Shown: in pieces, positions 6,660-11,559 of the stretch | Numbering within the stretch: the stretch's first letter is position 1 | Layout of the letters: every line of letters begins with the position of its first letter | NCBI GenBank assembly: GCA_014379075.1 | Contig: JACMMN010000417.1 | Span: forward strand, 1 to 11,559 | DNA from: Pyrinomonadaceae bacterium | GTDB taxonomy: Bacteria; Acidobacteriota; Blastocatellia; Pyrinomonadales; Pyrinomonadaceae | DNA length: 11,559 nt | Direction of reading: 5' to 3' | The notes under the pieces: model-generated | Told to the model about the DNA's origin: nothing | The model's database searches: none | What the model saw: the letters and a program-made list of their open reading frames with translations, nothing else | Made by a program: the position numbers and the translations under genes

Positions 6660-7136
6660 ATGTTTCGAATAGGGTTTGGGAACGACATACACCTTTTAGT
6701 AAAAGGAAAACCGCTGATCCTTGGCGGCGTCGATATTGAATCGGACCTGGGTGCAGAAGGACATTCCGATGCCGACGCACTAACACATGCCATAACCGAT
6801 GCGATTTTGGGAGCACTTGCCCTCGGTGACATCGGAAAGCATTTCTCGGACGCCGAAGAGCGGTGGAAGAATGCCGAGAGTTTTGTCTTTCTGCGTTACG
6901 CCGTGGGCTTGATGAAGGAAAAAGGTTTTGCGGTTGAGAATATCGATTCAACGATTAGTCTCGAAAAGCCAAAACTGCGGCCATATATTGATGCGATGCG
7001 CGAGAGCCTTGCTGTTGCTCTTGAGATCGAGCAAAGCTGTGTGAGCGTTAAAGCCAAAACGGGTGAAGGCCTCGAAGCGGTAGGTGAACGGCGGGCGGTC
7101 CGCGCCGAGGCCATAATTTTGCTGAAACGAAATTAG
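6660..7136 (+). CDS. ispF: 2-C-methyl-D-erythritol 2,4-cyclodiphosphate synthase
   Basis: IspF cyclises CDP-methylerythritol phosphate to the 2,4-cyclodiphosphate, releasing CMP, in the MEP pathway; it works as a trimer with a metal in each site. The 158 residues are typical. The metal ligands D9, H11 and H43 are visible (GNDIH and GHSDADALTH), as are the stretch DAILGALALGDIGKHF, EKPKLRPY and VKAKTGEGL, which help hold the cytidine and phosphates. The usual C-terminal GRGEG motif is replaced by GERRA, a change at the top of the trimer's central cavity in the E. coli enzyme. The active site appears intact. It completes a pair with ispD; ispE is not in the window. No SD is seen before the ATG. 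Confidence 0.96.
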   Translation: MFRIGFGNDIHLLVKGKPLILGGVDIESDLGAEGHSDADALTHAITDAILGALALGDIGKHFSDAEERWKNAESFVFLRYAVGLMKEKGFAVENIDSTISLEKPKLRPYIDAMRESLAVALEIEQSCVSVKAKTGEGLEAVGERRAVRAEAIILLKRN

Positions 7137-7152
7137 CAACGGGACTAACAGT

Positions 7153-7207
7153 GAGAGATAGCGACTGGGTTCTTACGCTCAACGGCAAAAACCAATCGCT
7201 ATCGCTC
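7153..7207. repeat. Long-loop inverted repeat between ispF and the phosphorylase gene
   Basis: GATAGCGA (7157-7164) is the reverse complement of TCGCTATC (7196-7203). Flanking GAG/CTC and TGG/CCA pairs extend the stem to about 14 pairs with two mismatches around a loop of roughly 20 bases. It lies in the 128-base gap between ispF and the phosphorylase gene. No T-tract follows, so it is not a standard terminator; it may be a processing site or an interspersed repeat. Confidence 0.5.
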
Positions 7208-7264
7208 CCGGTTCCGACACGAGAAAAGCCCCAAGGAAACCGCCTACGGTACTGACAAGAAAAA

Positions 7265-8584
7265 ATGCGTTCACAAGAAATAATTGCGAAAAAACGCGAT
7301 GGTGAGGAGCTTTCTGCCGGTGAAATAAACTCTTTTATTGACGGGATTTGCGACGGCACCTGGGCGGATTATCAGATATCGGCGCTTTTGATGGCGATGT
7401 TCACGCGCGGGTTGAGTATCGATGAGCAGGATAATTTGACGAGGTCGATGCTGCACTCCGGCGAGGTGCTCGATTTTTCCGATATCGATGCCCCAAAGGC
7501 CGATAAACATTCGACCGGCGGCGTCGGCGATAAGACCTCGCTGATAATCGCTCCGCTTGTAGCCGCCTGCGGCGTTGCGGTCCCGATGATATCGGGCCGG
7601 GGACTGGGGCATACGGGCGGTACGCTCGATAAACTTGAGGCGATTCCGGGTTACAACGTCAATCTTTCCACCGGTGAATTCCGCAAAATCATTAAGAAAT
7701 GCGGCTTTGCAATGGCCGGGCAGACGGCGGAGATCGCACCGGCCGATAAAAAGATTTACGCTCTCCGCGATGCGACGGCGACCGTTCCGTATATTCCACT
7801 AATAGTTGCGTCGATAATGTCGAAAAAACTGGCTGAGGGCCTCGATGTCCTCGTTTTGGACGTTAAAACGGGTTCAGGCGCATTCATGAGGGAGTTTGAG
7901 GATTCTAAGAAACTTGCGGAAGCCCTGGTAAAAACCGGAATGAGTTTCGGTGTGCGTACGGAAGCCGTGATCTCCGATATGAGTCAGCCGCTCGGCAGAT
8001 TTGTCGGGAACGCCCACGAAGTTTACGAATGCATCAAAATTCTCAAAGGTGAAGTCGATACGCTATCGCAGCCGACTTGGGTTCTTTCGCTCGAACTTTC
8101 GGCTAGGATTCTTGTCATGGCTGGTGTAGAGCCGGATATTGAAGCTGCCCGCGAACTGGCTCAAGCGGCACTCGACAACGGCTCCGCTTTCGAAAAATTC
8201 AGGATGAATGTGGAATGCCAGAACGGCGATACGCAAATTTGCGATAACCCTGAACGGCTTTTGGACAATAGCCTTATCGAGACAAAAATTGTTGCGATGC
8301 AGTCGGGGTTTGTTAGCGAAATCGACACTCTTGCAGTCGGCAATGCAATTGTCGCGATCGGCGGCGGCCGACAAAAAGCCGATGACAAGATCGATCACGC
8401 CGTCGGTTTCACATGTGAGACGAATGTAACGCAGAAAGTAAACGTCGGTGACACGTTAGGAGTTCTGTTTTGCCGCAGCAAAGAACAGGCTGATTCCGTC
8501 GTTTCCGAAATGACCGCCGCGTTTAAGATCAGTTCCGAAAACACCCAAAGCACTCCTCAACTTATTAAAGAAATCATTTCTTAA
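7265..8584 (+). CDS. deoA: Thymidine / pyrimidine-nucleoside phosphorylase
   Basis: This cytoplasmic enzyme splits thymidine (or pyrimidine nucleosides in general) with phosphate into base and (deoxy)ribose-1-phosphate for salvage. The 439 residues equal the family length (E. coli DeoA 440, Bacillus Pdp 433). Visible are the N-terminal helical domain (MRSQEIIAKKRDGEELS), the phosphate-binding KHSTGGVGDK at 81-90, the family signature SGRGLGHTGGTLDKLE at 110-125, the stretch SIMSKKLAEGLDVLVLDVKTGSGAF, and a C-terminal domain with GGGRQKADDKIDHAVG. All key residues appear present. Thymidine-only and broad pyrimidine specificity cannot be told apart here, so deoA is used loosely; pdp is the alternative. 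The nucleoside-type ABC transporter genes downstream fit a salvage role. No SD is evident before the ATG. Confidence 0.93.
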   Translation: MRSQEIIAKKRDGEELSAGEINSFIDGICDGTWADYQISALLMAMFTRGLSIDEQDNLTRSMLHSGEVLDFSDIDAPKADKHSTGGVGDKTSLIIAPLVAACGVAVPMISGRGLGHTGGTLDKLEAIPGYNVNLSTGEFRKIIKKCGFAMAGQTAEIAPADKKIYALRDATATVPYIPLIVASIMSKKLAEGLDVLVLDVKTGSGAFMREFEDSKKLAEALVKTGMSFGVRTEAVISDMSQPLGRFVGNAHEVYECIKILKGEVDTLSQPTWVLSLELSARILVMAGVEPDIEAARELAQAALDNGSAFEKFRMNVECQNGDTQICDNPERLLDNSLIETKIVAMQSGFVSEIDTLAVGNAIVAIGGGRQKADDKIDHAVGFTCETNVTQKVNVGDTLGVLFCRSKEQADSVVSEMTAAFKISSENTQSTPQLIKEIIS

Positions 8585-8662
8585 GAATTTTTCTGCAAGC
8601 CGCCGTAGATATCTTCGTTCGAATATTACAAGCCGATCCCAAAAGGCAGAGTTTGACCGTTC

Positions 8663-8667
8663 AGGAG
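8663..8667 (+). promoter_or_regulatory. Ribosome binding site AGGAG of the VWA gene
   Basis: AGGAG lies six bases before the ATG at 8674. It selects this ATG, which opens directly into a signal peptide, over an in-frame TTG at 8653 located upstream of the SD. Confidence 0.75.
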
Positions 8668-8673
8668 ATCTCA

Positions 8674-9849
8674 ATGAAGAAAATTTTTGGAAGTTTATCG
8701 CTCATCACGCTTGCGATTTTTTCTTTCGCAATCGGAGCTGCGGCGCAGAGGCGTAGTTCCAAACCCATAAAAACCCCGGCCCTTGTAAAATCCCCGGAAA
8801 AAACCACTATCGACAAACGCGACACGCTTGAAATGGTTTTCGTTCTCGATACCACAGGTTCGATGGGCGGGCTGATCGAAGGCGCGAAGCAGCGGATCTG
8901 GGGAATTATCAACGAAGTAATGCAAAAGGCTTCGAAGCCTCGTGTGCGTGTCGGCCTTGTCGCTTACCGCGATATCGGTGACGAATACGTTACGAAAATT
9001 CTGCCGATTACCGAAGACCTTGACAAAGCCTACACTACCCTAATGGAATACCAAGCGGGCGGCGGTGGCGATACGCCGGAGAACGTGCGCAAGGCGCTAT
9101 CCGAAGGTGTAAAGAAAGCGGGCTGGGCTCCGTCAAAAACCGGATTGGCACAGATCGTATTTCTTGTGGGCGATGCTCCGCCGCAGAATTATGCTCAGGA
9201 ACCCGATGTTTTGGTCACGACAGCCGAAGCTGTTCGCAAGAACATGATCGTCAATACGATCCAGTGCGGCGGTATCGTAGGAACAAAGGAAATCTGGCAG
9301 ACCATAGCCGCGCGGGGCGAAGGCAAATATTTCGCCATCGCGCAGGACGGCGGTGTGCAGGCGATCTCAACGCCGTATGATGCCAGACTCGCCGAACTTG
9401 CCGCGAAAGTCGGCAAAACTTATGTCACATACGGAGCGAAGTCGAAACGTGAAACGAACGACCGGCTGCAATCGGCAACCGAATCTCGTATCACCGCCGG
9501 AGCGCCGATGGCGGCCCAAGCAGATCGGGCTGTCAATAAAGCGGTCAACAGCTTTCAATATGATGGCGATCTCGTTCAGGACGTGGAAAATGAAAGGATC
9601 AAGATCGAAGACGTAAAAACCGAAGATCTTCCGGAAGAAATGCAGAAGCTGTCCCTCCCGCAGCGAAGAAAGGAAATAGACAAACGCGTCGGCGAAAGAA
9701 AGCTGATCCGAGCGGAAATACTCGCACTTTCGAAAAAACGCGATGAATTCATCGTTGCGGAACGCAAAATGAAAGGGCAACAAAACGGATTCGATACGGC
9801 GGTGGCTCAAGCCTTAAAGGAACAACTTTTGCGAAAAGGCATAAAATAA
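8674..9849 (+). CDS. Exported VWA-domain protein
   Basis: The 391-residue product begins with a clear Sec signal peptide (MKK, a hydrophobic run to about residue 20, then GAAA-Q, cleavage near 24/25), so it acts in the periplasm or outside the cell. A von Willebrand factor A domain follows: EMVFVLDTTGSMGG gives a complete metal site D59-x-T61-x-S63, with T134 in GGGGDTPEN and D167 in VGDAPP as the further ligands. VWA domains bind protein partners through this metal. From about residue 245 the chain becomes charged and helical (QDVENERIKIEDVKTEDLPEE, RRKEIDKRVGERKLI), probably a coiled-coil tail. There is no lipobox or visible C-terminal membrane anchor. It lies between the phosphorylase and the BMP lipoprotein, but a link to nucleoside use is not evident. 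Function unknown. Confidence 0.88.
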   Translation: MKKIFGSLSLITLAIFSFAIGAAAQRRSSKPIKTPALVKSPEKTTIDKRDTLEMVFVLDTTGSMGGLIEGAKQRIWGIINEVMQKASKPRVRVGLVAYRDIGDEYVTKILPITEDLDKAYTTLMEYQAGGGGDTPENVRKALSEGVKKAGWAPSKTGLAQIVFLVGDAPPQNYAQEPDVLVTTAEAVRKNMIVNTIQCGGIVGTKEIWQTIAARGEGKYFAIAQDGGVQAISTPYDARLAELAAKVGKTYVTYGAKSKRETNDRLQSATESRITAGAPMAAQADRAVNKAVNSFQYDGDLVQDVENERIKIEDVKTEDLPEEMQKLSLPQRRKEIDKRVGERKLIRAEILALSKKRDEFIVAERKMKGQQNGFDTAVAQALKEQLLRKGIK

Positions 9850-9902
9850 AAGTGAATAGGCCAAAGCCTTCCTTGCCCGTTTTCAGAAATGTTTGTAATC
9901 TT

Positions 9903-9934
9903 ATCTCACCTTTCAATGCATCTAACCGTGAGAT
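9903..9934 (+). promoter_or_regulatory. Leader hairpin covering the BMP gene start region
   Basis: ATCTCAC (9903-9909) pairs with GTGAGAT (9928-9934) around an 18-base loop. The right arm contains GTGAG, the only SD-like bases before the ATG at 9937, so folding would hide the ribosome site. I see no known riboswitch consensus; in particular the conserved purine-riboswitch core is absent. Confidence 0.4.
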
Positions 9935-9936
9935 TT

Positions 9937-11001
9937 ATGAACAACAGAATTACTTCGATAGCCAGCCTTCTTGTTCTGGCTATTTTTTTGCTGTCGTCGT
10001 GCGGGACGCAGACCGAGGCAAAACGGGAAGGCTGCACGGCCCGCGTCGGCATCGTGTTCGATATCGGCGGTAAGAACGACCGCTCATTCAACGCGGCCGC
10101 GTGGGACGGCGTGAAACGGGCGGAAAAGGAACTTGGCATTTGTCTTAATGATGTTGAGCCGGGAAATCCGACCTCAATCGAACCGGCAATGCGGGCATTT
10201 GCAGAGAGAAATTTCGATCTGGTCGTCGGCGTCGGATTTGCTCAGGGGCCGATCATGCAGCGGGTTGCGAACGATTATCCCGATATAAAATTCGCGATCA
10301 TCGACGGTGTGATATTCGAAAAAGACGGCAAAACGCCAAAGCAGAATGTCGCGTCGCTAGTTTTTCGTGAACACGAAGGTTCATTTCTTGTCGGAATGAT
10401 AGCCGCCGCGAAATCAAAAACCGGCACGCTCGGATTTATCGGCGGAATGGATATTCCGCTGATCCACAAATTCGCGACCGGTTACCGGGAAGGCGCAAAG
10501 TTCCAGAATCCGGATATAAAATTCGTCGAGAATTACGTCGGCGTAACCGATTCGGCCTGGAATAATCCGGGCAAAGGAAAGGAATTGGCTCTGAACCAGA
10601 TCGAAAAAGGTGCGGACGTGATTTTCACCGCCGCCGGAAATTCCGGACTCGGGGCTTTCGATGCGGTAGAGCAATATGGCAAAAATGACAGCGGCGAAGC
10701 GAATAAATTTGTCATCGGAGTCGATTCAAATCAAAACGGCGTCAAGCCCGGTTTCGTTTTAACTTCTATGGTCAAACGCGTCGATAACGCAGTTTTCGAT
10801 GTCGTTAACGAAGTGGTCGAAGGAAAATTCAACGGTGGTTTTCACGTCTTTGGACTCGACAAAGACGGCGTTGCCTATTCGATGGATGAGTTCAATAAAT
10901 CGCTGATATCACAAGACGTGATCTCAAAAGCTGAAGCAGCGAGAACAAAGATCGTTGCTGGCGAGATCAAAGTAACGGATCCGATGGCTCCAAAAAACTA
11001 A
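9937..11001 (+). CDS. BMP-family ABC transporter substrate-binding lipoprotein
   Basis: A 354-residue lipoprotein of the BMP/PnrA (TmpC) family, whose studied members bind nucleosides for ABC import. The ATG at 9937 opens a lipoprotein signal peptide with lipobox LSSC (C22 would be lipidated), so it is anchored on the outer face of the membrane. An upstream in-frame ATG at 9889 would bury this signal and is rejected. Family motifs: VGIVFDIGGKNDRSFN at 37-52, with D42, N47 and F51 at ligand-binding positions; the IIDG strand at 121-124; FTAAGNSGLGAF at 230-241; IGVDSNQ at 260-266; and TSMVKR at 276-281 (K280). These match the nucleoside-type pocket. It overlaps the next gene, an ABC ATPase, by one base (TAATG), so the two are surely co-translated. 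Nucleoside specificity is inferred from family and neighbours. Confidence 0.92.
   Translation: MNNRITSIASLLVLAIFLLSSCGTQTEAKREGCTARVGIVFDIGGKNDRSFNAAAWDGVKRAEKELGICLNDVEPGNPTSIEPAMRAFAERNFDLVVGVGFAQGPIMQRVANDYPDIKFAIIDGVIFEKDGKTPKQNVASLVFREHEGSFLVGMIAAAKSKTGTLGFIGGMDIPLIHKFATGYREGAKFQNPDIKFVENYVGVTDSAWNNPGKGKELALNQIEKGADVIFTAAGNSGLGAFDAVEQYGKNDSGEANKFVIGVDSNQNGVKPGFVLTSMVKRVDNAVFDVVNEVVEGKFNGGFHVFGLDKDGVAYSMDEFNKSLISQDVISKAEAARTKIVAGEIKVTDPMAPKN
9958..9989 (+). terminator. Terminator-like hairpin inside the BMP gene start
   Basis: ATAGCCAG (9958-9965) pairs perfectly with CTGGCTAT (9976-9983) around a 10-base loop, and seven T follow at 9983-9989. This has the form of an intrinsic terminator but lies in codons 8-18 of the lipoprotein signal peptide. 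It would form only when ribosomes are not translating this stretch, so it could act as an attenuator or polarity site. Chance is possible, since Phe/Leu codons of the signal peptide supply the T-run. Confidence 0.4.
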
Positions 11002-11559
11002 TGCTCGAAGTTAGAAATATTAAGAAAGCGTTTGGCGATTGCGTTGCCAATGAGGACGTTTCGCTTAGCGTCAAAAAGGGCACGATCCACGCGATTGTTG
11101 GCGAGAACGGTGCGGGGAAATCGACGGTCATGAAAGTCGTTTACGGGTTTTACCGGCCTGATTCCGGCGAGGTGCTGGTTGACGGCAAGCCCGTTCAGAT
11201 ACGCAATCCGCACGACGCTATCGCGCTTGGAATCGGTATGGTCCACCAGCATTTTATGCTTGTGGACACGATGACCGTTGCCGAGAATATTATTTTGGGA
11301 GCTGAAACGGGTTCAATAGTTAACCTTGATCTCGATCAAGCGGAGCGTGAGATAAAAGCTCTTTCAGACGAGTTAAAACTCGGTGTTGATCCCGCAGCAT
11401 ACATCGAAGATCTTTCAGTTGGAGCACAGCAGCGGGTCGAACTGCTCAAGGCCTTGTACCGCGACGCTGAACTGCTGATTCTTGACGAACCGACCGCAGT
11501 CCTGACGCCGCAAGAGGTCGAAGATTTTTTTGGCATTCTGCGCCGTATGAAGGCGCAAG
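11001..11559 (+). CDS. Nucleoside-type ABC transporter ATP-binding protein, N-terminal part
   Basis: The gene starts at the ATG at 11001, sharing one base with the TAA of the BMP gene, and runs open past the window end, with 186 codons visible. It is the first of the two nucleotide-binding domains expected in this family (YufO/NupO and sugar-type importers have about 500 residues). Seen are Walker A GENGAGKST, the Q-loop segment GMVHQHFMLVDTMTVAENIILG, whose HQHFML form is typical of BMP-associated transporters, the signature LSVGAQQRVE and Walker B LLILDEPTAVLTPQE. It should power import of the ligand caught by the BMP lipoprotein; two permease genes would be expected just beyond the window. 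No SD; translation is probably coupled. Confidence 0.93.
   Translation, partial: MLEVRNIKKAFGDCVANEDVSLSVKKGTIHAIVGENGAGKSTVMKVVYGFYRPDSGEVLVDGKPVQIRNPHDAIALGIGMVHQHFMLVDTMTVAENIILGAETGSIVNLDLDQAEREIKALSDELKLGVDPAAYIEDLSVGAQQRVELLKALYRDAELLILDEPTAVLTPQEVEDFFGILRRMKAQ

Noticed and set aside
8568..8598. Terminator after the phosphorylase gene (AAGAA/TTCTT then TTTTT)
   Set aside because: The stem is five A-T-rich pairs and the T-run is displaced by several bases.
8653..8673. TTG start for the VWA gene
   Set aside because: The SD at 8663-8667 and the signal peptide beginning at MKK support the ATG at 8674.
9846..9880. Terminator after the VWA gene (AGGC-CAAA-GCCT)
   Set aside because: The stem is only four pairs and no T-tract follows directly.
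9889..9936. Earlier ATG for the BMP lipoprotein
   Set aside because: It would put 16 residues before a standard lipoprotein signal peptide; the ATG at 9937 gives lipobox cysteine at 22.
9850..9936. Purine riboswitch before the BMP gene
   Set aside because: Expected from the role, but the conserved core and loop bases are not present.

Overview
The window looks like ordinary chromosome from a Gram-negative-type bacterium of medium GC content. It carries a non-mevalonate isoprenoid pathway, a lipoprotein signal peptide and mostly weak Shine-Dalgarno (SD) sequences. Protein style, gene content and an intergenic palindrome of the GCGGACA..TGTCCGC kind make me think of Acidobacteriota, perhaps Blastocatellia. 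That is an impression, not a demonstrated placement. There is no phage, insertion sequence, CRISPR array, rRNA or recognisable tRNA.

Left part (1-3197): the C-terminal end of a PilZ-like protein on the + strand meets a minus-strand aldolase/citrate-lyase-like enzyme (DUF6986 type) end to end, their stop codons sharing TTAA. Upstream of the enzyme on the minus strand lies radA. The short gap between radA and the enzyme is almost filled by a perfect 23-bp inverted repeat that can act as the radA terminator.

Middle (3198-4679): a 446-base non-coding stretch with several hairpins, then a tiny acidic disordered protein with the best SD in the window and its own intrinsic terminator, then a short-chain dehydrogenase-like protein that has lost the catalytic Tyr and Lys and most of its cofactor motif.

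Isoprenoid block (4746-7136): a YacL-like membrane PIN-TRAM protein, ispD and ispF on the + strand. With radA nearby this echoes the radA-disA-yacL-ispD-ispF order known from Bacillus, but disA is absent and radA is turned round.

Right part (7265-11559): thymidine/pyrimidine-nucleoside phosphorylase, an exported von Willebrand factor A (VWA) domain protein, a BMP-family lipoprotein that probably binds nucleosides, and the start of its ABC-transporter ATPase, which runs off the window. Phosphorylase plus BMP-type transporter suggests uptake and breakdown of nucleosides. The start of the BMP gene contains two hairpins, one over the possible ribosome site and one resembling an intrinsic terminator inside the signal-peptide codons.

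I found no clearly new multi-gene system. The most unusual items are the probable SDR pseudoenzyme, the small disordered protein, the nested palindrome and the hairpins at the start of the BMP gene.
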